Source of the DNA: Anaeromyxobacter sp.
Lineage (GTDB): Bacteria; Myxococcota; Myxococcia; Myxococcales; Anaeromyxobacteraceae
Reading direction: 5' to 3'
Assembly: GCA_016718565.1 (NCBI GenBank)
Contig: JADKCZ010000001.1
Span: 496,001 to 560,000, forward strand
Length of the DNA: 64,000 bases
Position numbers and translations under genes: made by a program. This document shows, piece after piece, positions 1 to 8,486 of the stretch (position 1 is its first letter; every line of letters starts with the position of its first letter). The notes beneath the pieces are model-generated. The model did no database searches, was not told the origin of the DNA, and was given only the letters and a program-made list of their open reading frames with translations.

Positions 1-1105
1 CGAGCGGCTCGATGGAGGTGCCGAACCGCTCCAGGTAGTCGCCGCCGGTGATGCTGGTGAGGAGCTCGGGAGGCATGGGCGTCCCCACCGGGGGCGAGAG
101 GTTGATGGTGCGGGTGCCGGCGCCGCCCTTCACGACGAAGACGCGGCCCTTCAGGGTGGTCATGGGGTTGGCGGTCGAGGGGGTCGGGATGGCGTAGAAC
201 TCCGGCAGGCCGATGGCGAGGTCGCGGTAGCCGTCGCCGTCGAGGTCGCCGAGCACGGCCAGCGCGTCGCCGAAGTGGCCCTTGGTGGAGTCGATGGTCA
301 CGTCGGCGGCGTCGGCGTCGGGGGCGAACCCGGCCTTGCCGTAGTGGACCAGCACCTTGGAGGCGTGCCAGATGACGCCGTGGGTCCAGATGGCGGCCGT
401 GACCAGGTCGTCCTGACCGTCGCCGTTCAGGTCGCCGCAGGCCGAGGAGAAGCCGAGGATGCCGGTGTGCAGCGTGGCCGGGACCTTCACGCGGGTGGCG
501 TCGGCCAGCCCGGGGCCGAAGTAGACGTAGTAGGCGCCGCCCAGGTAGCGGTCCGGGCCGGGCGAGTGGCTCGGGGCGCCGACCACCAGGTCGGCCTTGC
601 CGTCGGCGTTGAGGTCGCAGCCGCCGGTGATGGAGGTGCCGAACTTGTCGAGGGCCTGCTCGCCGCCGAGCGTGCGCAGCACCTGGCCGCCGCTGCCGCC
701 CCGGTAGACGGTGACCGCGCCGGAGAGCGAGGCGTCCGGGCCGTCGCCGTTGAGGGCGGCCACCGCGTAGTCGGCCACGCCGTCGCCGTCGAGGTCGCCC
801 ACGCTGGCGACCTGCCCGCCGAAGTTGTCTCCGCCGGTCAGCGTCCAGGTGGGCGCAGGGGAGAAGCCGCTGGCGCTGCCCTGGTGGACGAAGACGGCGC
901 CCAGCGTGCCGCCGCCCTCGGCGAAGGGGGCGCCGACCAGCAGGTCGTCGTGGGCGTCGGCGTCGAAGCGGGCCACCGCCCCGGCCGTGCCCGCCTGCGA
1001 GGCGACCAGGCCCGGTGGCTCCGGCGCGTCCTTCGCCTTGTCCTGGCAACCAGCCACTCCGAGGCCGAGCACCAGCAGCAGCCCCGCCATCCGCTTCGTT
1101 CGCAT
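1..1105 (-). CDS. FG-GAP/VCBS repeat lipoprotein, partial (C-terminus outside window)
   Basis: Only the N-terminal 368 codons are visible; the gene runs off the left edge. The ATG at 1105 follows a GGGGAGGGG ribosome-binding site. The first 20 residues are a lipoprotein signal ending in the lipobox VAGC. The mature part has blocks about 60 residues apart containing DLDGDG, DLNADG or DLNGDG (for example GDLDGDGVADYAV and CGDLNGDGQDDLVT). These are the calcium-binding loops of FG-GAP/VCBS repeats, which fold into an integrin-alpha-like beta-propeller. A surface- or periplasm-exposed binding protein is inferred; the ligand is unknown. It is followed by 240 bases without a gene before the next gene on the same strand. 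Confidence 0.85.
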   Translation of the reverse strand, partial: MRTKRMAGLLLVLGLGVAGCQDKAKDAPEPPGLVASQAGTAGAVARFDADAHDDLLVGAPFAEGGGTLGAVFVHQGSASGFSPAPTWTLTGGDNFGGQVASVGDLDGDGVADYAVAALNGDGPDASLSGAVTVYRGGSGGQVLRTLGGEQALDKFGTSITGGCDLNADGKADLVVGAPSHSPGPDRYLGGAYYVYFGPGLADATRVKVPATLHTGILGFSSACGDLNGDGQDDLVTAAIWTHGVIWHASKVLVHYGKAGFAPDADAADVTIDSTKGHFGDALAVLGDLDGDGYRDLAIGLPEFYAIPTPSTANPMTTLKGRVFVVKGGAGTRTINLSPPVGTPMPPELLTSITGGDYLERFGTSIEPL

Positions 1106-1347
1106 GGAGTCCCCTCCCCGAGGTGGCGCGCGGCGAGCGGGCCGGATGCCCGCCCTGGTCACTCACCGTCACGCCGAGGGGTCCAATCTCCCGCACGGGT
1201 CGCCCGGCCTGGAAGGGCCAACCTGTCGCAAACGGTGCGACATCTTGGAGGGTGGCGGAGCCGGCGCCCTCGTGGCTGGCGCGGCGGTGCGGCCGGTGCC
1301 CGCCCGCACGCCGGCCAGCGACCGGAGGGGGACTCCGTCCCGGCCGC

Positions 1348-3279
1348 TCAGGCCGGCCGGCCGCCGCCGCGCACCAGCGCCAGGACCTGCTCCACCGAGA
1401 TGGGCTTGGGGATCCGGGCCGGGCCGCCCTGGGCGGCGGCCTCACCCGGCGCGGGGTCGTCGCCCGCGAACACCAGCCGCCCGGCCTGGTCCGAGCCGTC
1501 GGCCGCCAGCGCCGCGGCCAGCGCCCGCCCGGAGGCCGGGTCGCACAGGATCAGGTCGAAGCGCTCGCCGGCCCGGACCACGGCCAGGGCGCTCGGGACG
1601 CTGGCGTGCGGCGCCACGTCGAAGTCCCTGGAGAGCGTGCGGTAGGCGGTGGCGCAGTCGAACGGGTCGGCGTCCACCACCAGCAGGCGAGGCCGCCCGC
1701 CGTTGCGCGACGCGGCCGGGGCGCGCAGGGCCAGGCGGCTCTGGGAGCTGGCGGCCGGGAGCCAGGCGCGGAAGACGGTGCCGGTGCCGGGGGCGGAGTC
1801 GACCTCCAGGCGGCCGCCGGCGGCCTGGATAATGCCGAAGCAGCTCGCCAGGCCCAGCCCGGCGCCGCGCAGCCCCGCGCTGTCGGCCGCGAAGCCGGCC
1901 GTCGGCGTGAAGAACGGATCGAAGAGGTGCGGCCGGAGCTCCGCCGGGATGGGCAGGCCGTCGTCGCGCACCTCGACCTGCGCCCCCCCATCCTCCTGCC
2001 GCACCACCAGCGACACCTGGCTGCCGGCGCCGCCGGCGCCGGCCACCGCGGCCGCGGCCCCCAGCAGCAGCTCCAGGAAGGCCTGGCCGAGGCGGGCCTG
2101 GTTGCCCTGCACCAGCACCGGCCCGGGCGGCAGCTCCACCACCAGGGTGGCGTGCTGCCGGATCTCCGGGCCGGCCAGCCGCACCGCATGGGCCAGCGCC
2201 TGGGCCAGGTCGGTGGGGCCCAGGTCGCCCGCCGAGCGGTCGCGCGAGAAGGACATCAGCTCCCGGACGATGAGGGAGATGCGCCGCCCGGCCTGGCGCG
2301 CCTCCCCGAGCGCCGAGACCACCTCGTCGGGCGGGCCGCCGGGGGCCGCGGCGGCCCGCGCCTCCAGCTCCTCGTAGGCGAACTCCACGTCCGCCAGCAG
2401 GATGGCCAGCGGGTTGTTGATCTCATGGGTCAGGCCGCGCGCCAGCCGGTCGGCCGCCACCAGCCGGTCCGCCGCGTCCAGCTGGATGCGCACCGCCTCC
2501 AGCTGCGCCAGGCGGGCCGCCAGGTCCTGCTGGGTGCGCTCCAGCTCGGCGGTGCGGTCGCGCACCAGCGCCTCGGCCTGCCCGCGCGAGAGCATGGTGC
2601 CGTGCAGCCGCGCCGCCATGGCGTCGAGGGCCGACCCCAGCGAGGCCAGCTCGTCCGTGCCGTCGAGGGCGATGCGGGTGGTCAGGTCGCCGGCGCTGAC
2701 GCGCCTGGCGCCGGCCTCCAGCGCCGCCAGGCCGCGCCGCAGCCGCGGCGCCACCGCGGTCGCCCCCAGCAGCCCCAGCATCAGCCCCAGCGCGGCCACC
2801 ACGCCGGCGATGGCCCGGGCGCGGGCGATGGACTCGGCGGAGAGCCGGGCGGTGTCGGCGTCGATCTGGCGGTTGTGCGCGGCCAGCCGGGTGATGGGGC
2901 CGAGGACGTCGCGCGCGAAGTGGGCGGCGGCGTCGGGCAGGTCCCCGGCCCCGACCGGGCCCGCCTGCAGGGCCGCCTCGACCACCTGGCGGAGCTCCTC
3001 GACCTCCTCGGCCCCGTCGCCCGGGGCGAAGAGGCCGGCGGCCAGGTCGAGCTGACGGCGCGCCGTCTCGGCGAGCTCCGGGTCGGCGGCCGGACCGTGG
3101 AGCAGCGCCGGCACGGCCAGCGAGAGCGACTGGCAGGCCTCGGCCCGCGCGCTGGTCCGCTGCCGCTGCAGCAGGATCTGCTGGGCCTTCGAGGCGCCCC
3201 AGTAGACCGTGCCCCCCAGCGCCAGGGTGGCCAGCACCGAGGCGGCGCCGAAGAAGGAGAGGCGGCCGCGCAGGGTCAC
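1348..3279 (-). CDS. Membrane sensor histidine kinase with C-terminal receiver-like domain
   Basis: 643 residues. An N-terminal membrane segment (about 8-28), a periplasmic sensor region and a second membrane segment (about 160-180) lead into a HAMP linker (RRVSAGDLTTRIALDGTDEL). The HisKA phosphoacceptor motif is GLTHEINNP. The ATPase domain has DDGLPI, FDPFF and GLGLA boxes. The last about 115 residues look like a receiver: an acidic start (LLVVDADPFD), LILCDPA at the phospho-Asp position and a PKPI lysine. The second acidic pocket residue and the loop after the Asp are divergent, so phosphorylation is uncertain. The start overlaps the upstream HDOD gene by four bases (ATGA), so the two are translationally coupled in a three-gene signalling operon. 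The substrate response regulator may be the one encoded first in the operon. Confidence 0.88.
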   Translation of the reverse strand: MTLRGRLSFFGAASVLATLALGGTVYWGASKAQQILLQRQRTSARAEACQSLSLAVPALLHGPAADPELAETARRQLDLAAGLFAPGDGAEEVEELRQVVEAALQAGPVGAGDLPDAAAHFARDVLGPITRLAAHNRQIDADTARLSAESIARARAIAGVVAALGLMLGLLGATAVAPRLRRGLAALEAGARRVSAGDLTTRIALDGTDELASLGSALDAMAARLHGTMLSRGQAEALVRDRTAELERTQQDLAARLAQLEAVRIQLDAADRLVAADRLARGLTHEINNPLAILLADVEFAYEELEARAAAAPGGPPDEVVSALGEARQAGRRISLIVRELMSFSRDRSAGDLGPTDLAQALAHAVRLAGPEIRQHATLVVELPPGPVLVQGNQARLGQAFLELLLGAAAAVAGAGGAGSQVSLVVRQEDGGAQVEVRDDGLPIPAELRPHLFDPFFTPTAGFAADSAGLRGAGLGLASCFGIIQAAGGRLEVDSAPGTGTVFRAWLPAASSQSRLALRAPAASRNGGRPRLLVVDADPFDCATAYRTLSRDFDVAPHASVPSALAVVRAGERFDLILCDPASGRALAAALAADGSDQAGRLVFAGDDPAPGEAAAQGGPARIPKPISVEQVLALVRGGGRPA

Positions 3280-4634
3280 GGCGCGTCCCCCGCCGCCGCC
3301 GGCCCGAGGCGGCCCTCGGCCGCGGCGAGCAGCTGGGCGGCCGTGTGGATGGTGGCGTCCGGGAGGCAGGCCAGGCCCACCGCGGCGTCGCGCTTCGCTG
3401 CGGCCAGGCAGGCCTGGATGCGCTTGGCTACCACCTGCGCGCCGCCGGCTGGCGTGTCGACCAGCAGCGCCAGGTAGTGCCCGCCCTGGCGGGACAGCAC
3501 GTCGGACTGGCGCAGCGAGGCCAGCAGCAGCAGCGCCGTCTCGGCGTCCGCCTGGTCCGGCTCGGCGGGCGCCCGGCAGGCCAGCAGCGCCACTGGCCGC
3601 TCGCCGCTCCGGGCCCGCTCGACCTCCTCCTCCAGGAGCAGGAGGAAGGTCTCGGCCGGCACGGGGCCGACCCCCTCCGGCTCCGGCGGGGCCCCGGTGG
3701 GGCGCCGCGCCTGCAGCAGCCGCTGCGCCTCCTCCAGCACGGCCTGCACCCGGCCTGGCCCCCCCAGGTCGAGGTCGAAGTCGGTGGAGGCCTCCGGCAC
3801 CGCCGCGGCCATGCGCGTCAGCGCGGCCGCCACCGTCGCCGGCGCCAGCCCGAGCCGCTCCGTGGCCGACCCGAGGGCCGCCCGGGTGGCCGCGGTGGGC
3901 CGGTCGGAGATCCAGAGGTCGGCCAGGCAGCCCGACAGGTAGACCGCCTCCGGCAGCGTCAGCCCGGCGCGTCCGGCCGGCCGCTCGGGCGGCGCGTGGC
4001 TCAGGCAGATGGCCTCCTGCAGCCGCTCGGGGAGGTTCCAGCGGCGGGCCAGCAGGCAGCCCACCTGCACGTGGTCCGCGCCGAGCAACTCGGCCTCCAG
4101 CGCCGCCAGCGTGTCGTGCTCCGCCTGGGCCGCCAGGCAGACCTGGCCGTAGTCGCCGGGGAAGACCCCGTTCAGCGCCAGCATGCCGAGGTCCTGGAGG
4201 AGGCAGCCCACGAAGGCGTCCTCCTGGTCGTGCTCCACCACCAGCCCCAGGGCCCGGCCCGCGATGGCCGAGAAGAGGGCGCGCCGCCAGAATGCGGCGT
4301 GGTCGAAGCCGCTGGCGTCGTGGCGCCTGCGCCCGCCCACCAGCGAGAACGAGAGGGTGACGGCCAGCGTGGCGTTGGTGCCGAGCAGGGCCACCGCCCG
4401 GGAGAGCGACGCCACCTTGCCGCGGGTGGCGAAGGAGGCGGAGTTGGCCAGTCGCAGCAGCTTGGCCGAGATGGCCGGATCGGGAGCGACGGCCGCGGCG
4501 ATGGCGGCCAGGTTGACCTCGTCCTCCTGGCAGAGCTCCAGCACGCGCAAGGCGACCGCCGGCAGGCTGGGCAGGTCCGGGGAGGACAGGATCCGGGCGG
4601 CCAGGCGCTCGTCGATGGGGGCGCGGGGGGTCAC
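3276..4634 (-). CDS. HDOD-domain protein with degenerate GGDEF-like C-terminus
   Basis: 452 residues. Residues about 15-220 match HDOD output domains: the opening PSLPAVALRVLEL, then DPAISAKLLRLANSA, a LLQDLGMLAL segment and HVQVGCLLARRW. The HD metal residues are not conserved, as is usual in HDOD. After a linker, residues about 325-445 look like a decayed GGDEF fold: RQGGHYLALLVD stands where a cyclase has GGEEF and an LLAAAEGRL helix closes it. Cyclic-di-GMP synthesis is therefore unlikely. It sits between a response regulator (16-base gap upstream) and a histidine kinase (4-base overlap downstream), so it is probably the signalling output partner of both. Confidence 0.85.
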   Translation of the reverse strand: MTPRAPIDERLAARILSSPDLPSLPAVALRVLELCQEDEVNLAAIAAAVAPDPAISAKLLRLANSASFATRGKVASLSRAVALLGTNATLAVTLSFSLVGGRRRHDASGFDHAAFWRRALFSAIAGRALGLVVEHDQEDAFVGCLLQDLGMLALNGVFPGDYGQVCLAAQAEHDTLAALEAELLGADHVQVGCLLARRWNLPERLQEAICLSHAPPERPAGRAGLTLPEAVYLSGCLADLWISDRPTAATRAALGSATERLGLAPATVAAALTRMAAAVPEASTDFDLDLGGPGRVQAVLEEAQRLLQARRPTGAPPEPEGVGPVPAETFLLLLEEEVERARSGERPVALLACRAPAEPDQADAETALLLLASLRQSDVLSRQGGHYLALLVDTPAGGAQVVAKRIQACLAAAKRDAAVGLACLPDATIHTAAQLLAAAEGRLGPAAAGDAP

Positions 4635-4650
4635 GGTCGGTCTCGGGTGG

Positions 4651-5097
4651 TCACGGTCGCGGCGGCCCGACCCGCACCTGCAGGCTGGCCACGGCGCGGC
4701 GCATGGCCGCCAGGCGGAGGGCCTGCGCCACCGCCGCCTCGACCTCCTCGCGGCTCCAGGGCTTCATCAGCACCGCGCTGACCAGCCCCTGCTGCTTCAA
4801 GGCCACCACCTCCGGGATGTCGGCGTAGGCGGTCAACATGAGGCGGGCCACGCCCGGGTGGCGGGTCACCACCTGCTGCAGCAGGTCGATGCCGTTCATC
4901 ACCGGCATGGAGAAGTCGGTGAGGAGCACGTCCACCTCACGCTCCGCCAGCACCAGGAGCGCGGCCTGGCCCGAGGAGGCGACGCGGATGTCGTAGACCC
5001 GCCGGAAGGTCCGCTCGAAGGCGCGCAGGAGCACCTCGTCGTCGTCCACGACGAGCAGGCGCGGCGGCGGCCGGCGTGCCTCTCCTGGCCCGGTCAT
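4651..5097 (-). CDS. Single-domain response regulator
   Basis: 148 residues, essentially one CheY-like receiver plus a short C-terminal helix. All key residues are present: acidic pair in VVDDDEV, phospho-Asp in LLTDFSMPVMNG, Thr in LTAYAD and Lys in LMKPWS. The LMKPW version is typical of RpfG/HD-GYP-type receivers, but no HD-GYP domain follows. It is first in an operon with the HDOD protein and the kinase. With no output domain of its own it probably signals through protein contact, perhaps with the HDOD protein. The ATG at 5097 is the first in frame before the receiver. Confidence 0.88.
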   Translation of the reverse strand: MTGPGEARRPPPRLLVVDDDEVLLRAFERTFRRVYDIRVASSGQAALLVLAEREVDVLLTDFSMPVMNGIDLLQQVVTRHPGVARLMLTAYADIPEVVALKQQGLVSAVLMKPWSREEVEAAVAQALRLAAMRRAVASLQVRVGPPRP

Positions 5098-5402
5098 GAC
5101 GCCCAGGTTCCCACCGCCCCGTCAGGGCGCGCCGAGTCCACATCGCCGCACATGCTGTCGCTCCCAGCGAGGGATTCTGCAATCCAGGGACCCAGCGCAC
5201 GGCCAACGCAGGGTCGAGCGGTGCTCGCAACTCACCGATTTCATGGACGAAGCGCTGCCTGGTTTCCAGGCCAGGAGGTCCGGCGCCTGGTGCGTCGCGG
5301 ACCCACTGGGTCCCGATGGACGACCCGAGCCCCGGGCGACCGCTGGTCAGAGGCCGGGATCAGGGGAGGTTCGGATCAGGGGAACGGCCTCGGCCGGCCG
5401 GC
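5098..5402. other. Gene-free stretch, about 305 bases
   Basis: Lies between the start of the response-regulator operon and the stop of the hybrid kinase, both on the minus strand. I see no gene. The only structure is a short direct repeat GGATCAGGGGA near 5357-5386, just past the kinase stop. Promoter elements for the operon must lie here, but none is convincing by eye. Confidence 0.6.
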
Positions 5403-8249
5403 TCACCGCGACCGGGAGTCCGCCGCTGCGACGCCCGTCGCCAGGGCCTGCCGCAGCGCCGCCGCCAGGCGCGCCGGCTGGAAGGGCTTCTGCACCAGGA
5501 TGAGCCCCTCCTCCAGCACGCCGGCCTGGTCCACCACGTCCTGCGAGTAGCCCGACATGTAGACCACCGGCAGGCCGGGGCGCGCCGCCCAGAGGCGCTC
5601 GGCCAGCTGGCGGCCGTTGAGGCCGGGCATGACCACGTCGGTGAGGAGCAGGTCGAGCGGGCCGGTCTGGCGCGCCGCCAGCGCCAGCGCCTGGGCGCCG
5701 TCGCCGGCCGACAGCACCTGGTAGCCGAGCCGGAGCAGGAGGGCGCGGGTCACGGCGCGCACCGCCTGCTCGTCCTCCACCAGCAGCACCGTCTCGTGGC
5801 CGCCGGGCAGCGGCTCGGCCGCGGCGGCCCCAGGCTCGTCCAGCGGCGGGGCGTCCGACGCCGGGAAGCAGACGCGGACGCGGGTGCCGCGGCCCGCCGC
5901 CGAGTCCACCTCCACGAAGCCGCCGTGCTGGCTGGCGATGCCGTAGACCGTGGAGAGCCCCAGGCCGGTGCCCTTGCCCCCCTTGGTGGTGAAGAACGGC
6001 TCGAAGATGTGGGGCAGGACGTCCGCCTCGATGCCAGCCCCGTCGTCCTGGACCACGATGGCGCCGTAGCGCCCGGGTCGCCGGTCCGCGCCGGCCTCGA
6101 CCACCTCCACCGGCGCGGTGGAGATGACGATGCGGCCGCCGGGGCGGACAGCGTCGCGGGCGTTGACCGCCAGGTTGAGCACCACCTGCTCCACCTGGCC
6201 GGGGTCGGCCAGCACCGGCGGCGCGTCGCCGCCCGGCGCGAAGCTCACCGCCACGTCCTCGCCCAGCACCCGCCGCAGCATGCTGGCCAGCCCGGTGACG
6301 TGGCGCGCCAGGTCGAGCGACCTGGGCGCGATGACCTGGCGGCGGCTGAAGGCCAGCAGCTGGCGGGTCAGCCCGGTGGCGCGCGCGGCGGCGTCCTGGA
6401 TCTCCTCGAAGTAGGGCCGGCAGGCCTCCTCCACCGGCAGGTCCAGCAGCCGGAGCGAGGCGTTGGCGGTGATGGCGGTGAGCAGGTTGTTGAAGTCGTG
6501 GGCCACCCCGCCGGCCAGCCGCCCGATGGCCTCCATCTTCTGGGCCTGGCGCAGCTGCTCGGCCAGCGCGTCGCGCTCCAGCTCGGCGCGCCGCATCTCG
6601 GTGATGTCGCGGGTGATGGAGAGGATGGCGGGCACGCCGCCGAGCTGCAGCACCCGGGCGGACATGAGCCCCTGGAGCACCCGGCCGTCCTTGAAGCGGA
6701 AGGCCGCCTCCAGGTTCTGCACCACCCCGTGGGCCCTGAGCCCCTCCACCAGCCTGCCCCGGTCGGCCGGGTCGGCCCAGATCTGCAGCTCCAGCGATGA
6801 GCGGCCGAGGACGTCGGCCTCGGTCCAGCCGGTCATGCGCGTGAAGCCGGGGTTGATGGCCAGGTAGACCCCGTCCGAGAGCCGGTTCAGGTTGATGGCG
6901 TCCGGGCTGGTCTCGAAGGCCATGCGGAAGCGCTCGTCGGCCTCGCGCAGCTGCTGCTCGGCCCGCTCCCGCTCCGTCACCTCCAGCTGCAGCCGGGCCA
7001 CCGTCTGGCGCAGGCTGGCGGTCTGGTCCAGCACCGCCCGCGACAGGCCGGCGGTGGCCTCCCGCCGCTCCGCCTCGACGCGCACGATGACGCCCACGAA
7101 GAGCAGCAGGCTGGCCGTGAGCAGCGCCGGGCCGAGGCCGCTGAGCGAGGCGAACCCCCCCGGGAGGAGGCCGGTGATGGAGGCGATGCGCACCAGGCCG
7201 AAGGCCGCCACCACCAGGCAGGACGCCAGGAACCAGCGGGCGGTGGCGGCGCCGCGCCGGTGGTCGGCCACGCCCAGCGCCACCATCACGCCGAAGGCCG
7301 CCACCGCCGGCGCCACGCCGCAGTAGAGCGCCAGGCGCCCGAGGCCGGCGGGGGGCAGCAGCAGGGCTGCCGCGGCGCAGCCCACGCCGGTCCAGGTCAC
7401 GAGGCGGGCCGCCCGGTCGAGGCGCGGGTGGTGCACCTGGGCGTCCGAGTAGGCCCGCGCGTAGGCGGCGGTCAGCAGCGCGGTCGCCGCCGCGAAGAAC
7501 GGGGGCGCGGCCACCGCCCACCGGGGCGAGCCCGGCCAGAGCCAGCGGGCCCCCAGGCCGGTGATGGCCAGCTCGTAGGCCAGGTAGGCGGCCAGCACCG
7601 CCGCCAGGCGAGCGCTCCAGCGGTCGCGGCGCACCAGCCCCATGACCAGGCTGAGGATGACGACCAGCAGGAGCGCGCCCGTCTCCAGGCCGGCCAGGAG
7701 CCCCAGCCCCAGGGCGTGCACCTCCAGCCCCGAGGCGCTCCAGAGGTGCGCCTCCACCACGACGGGCCTGCTCGACTCCACCCGCAGCAACAGCTCCGCC
7801 TCCGCGCCCGCCGGCAGGGCCAGCGGGAGCTGGTGGTAGGGCCCGGCGTGGCGGATGGTGCGCTCGGCCGGCGGCACCGTCAGGCCGCCCCGGAGGTGGA
7901 CGGGCGCACCACCACCCACCACCCAGGCGTCGAGCCGATCCACCAGCGGCTGGTCCCAGGTGACCTGCCAGGAGCCCGGCGGGCCCCCCTGCAGCCTGGC
8001 GTGGAGCCACACCACGCGGGCGCCCACGCCGAGCCCGCGCGCCGGCGCGCCCACCGGCCGGTAGCGGCCGGCGCGGGCGGCCGCCAGCGCCGCCGGCCCG
8101 TCGAGCGGGGTGCCCTCCTCGACCAGGTAGTCGAGGTGCGCGCCGAGCTCCCGACCCGGTCGCTCGTCGAGGACCAGCGGGGCCGCCGCGGTCGCGGCGG
8201 GTGAGCCGAGCAGGAGCGCGACGGCGAGGGAGGTGGCACGGCGTCGCAT
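5403..8249 (-). CDS. Hybrid histidine kinase with 7TMR-DISM sensor, PAS and receiver
   Basis: 948 residues. The start is the ATG at 8249 (MRRRATSLAVALLLGS), which begins a cleavable signal peptide. Residues about 25-180 resemble the 7TMR-DISMED2 extracellular domain (VVWLHARLQ, WQVTWDQPLVDRLDAWV). About seven hydrophobic helices follow (about 185-400), then a coiled-coil linker, a PAS domain (FRMAFETSPDAINLNRL, ITRDITEMRRAEL), HisKA with VAHDFNNLLT, HATPase_c (NLAVNARDA, FEPFFTTKGGKGTGLGL) and a full receiver (LLVEDE, LLLTDVVMPGLNG, LVQKPF). Phosphorelay within one protein is expected. It is divergent from a shorter hybrid kinase whose kinase-receiver half is clearly paralogous. The reading frame stays open far upstream of the true start, which is a GC-rich artefact. 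Confidence 0.9.
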   Translation of the reverse strand: MRRRATSLAVALLLGSPAATAAAPLVLDERPGRELGAHLDYLVEEGTPLDGPAALAAARAGRYRPVGAPARGLGVGARVVWLHARLQGGPPGSWQVTWDQPLVDRLDAWVVGGGAPVHLRGGLTVPPAERTIRHAGPYHQLPLALPAGAEAELLLRVESSRPVVVEAHLWSASGLEVHALGLGLLAGLETGALLLVVILSLVMGLVRRDRWSARLAAVLAAYLAYELAITGLGARWLWPGSPRWAVAAPPFFAAATALLTAAYARAYSDAQVHHPRLDRAARLVTWTGVGCAAAALLLPPAGLGRLALYCGVAPAVAAFGVMVALGVADHRRGAATARWFLASCLVVAAFGLVRIASITGLLPGGFASLSGLGPALLTASLLLFVGVIVRVEAERREATAGLSRAVLDQTASLRQTVARLQLEVTERERAEQQLREADERFRMAFETSPDAINLNRLSDGVYLAINPGFTRMTGWTEADVLGRSSLELQIWADPADRGRLVEGLRAHGVVQNLEAAFRFKDGRVLQGLMSARVLQLGGVPAILSITRDITEMRRAELERDALAEQLRQAQKMEAIGRLAGGVAHDFNNLLTAITANASLRLLDLPVEEACRPYFEEIQDAAARATGLTRQLLAFSRRQVIAPRSLDLARHVTGLASMLRRVLGEDVAVSFAPGGDAPPVLADPGQVEQVVLNLAVNARDAVRPGGRIVISTAPVEVVEAGADRRPGRYGAIVVQDDGAGIEADVLPHIFEPFFTTKGGKGTGLGLSTVYGIASQHGGFVEVDSAAGRGTRVRVCFPASDAPPLDEPGAAAAEPLPGGHETVLLVEDEQAVRAVTRALLLRLGYQVLSAGDGAQALALAARQTGPLDLLLTDVVMPGLNGRQLAERLWAARPGLPVVYMSGYSQDVVDQAGVLEEGLILVQKPFQPARLAAALRQALATGVAAADSRSR

Positions 8250-8486
8250 CGACTGGACATGCTGCCACACCCGCGCCGCCGCGAAGGCCCTGTCGTGGTG
8301 GGACGCGCCGGCGTGCGGCGAGACGCCGCAGTGCCTGCGCTCCTCCAGGGCGGCGGTCCAGGCTCCCAGCACCTCCCGGCCAGCCGCGCCGAGGCGGCGG
8401 GTAGGGCGGGCCAGCGCGTCGGGGTATCGTGGGCGCGTGCCCAGCGGGGCTGCTGAGGCGCCGCCGGACAGGAGGGTGGAGGCTGC

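Noticed and set aside
1015..3477. Very long plus-strand open frame opposite the histidine kinase and HDOD genes
   Set aside because: Composition is His/Gln/Arg/Gly-rich without any domain. The opposite strand encodes a clear kinase and HDOD protein; this is an antisense artefact of high GC.
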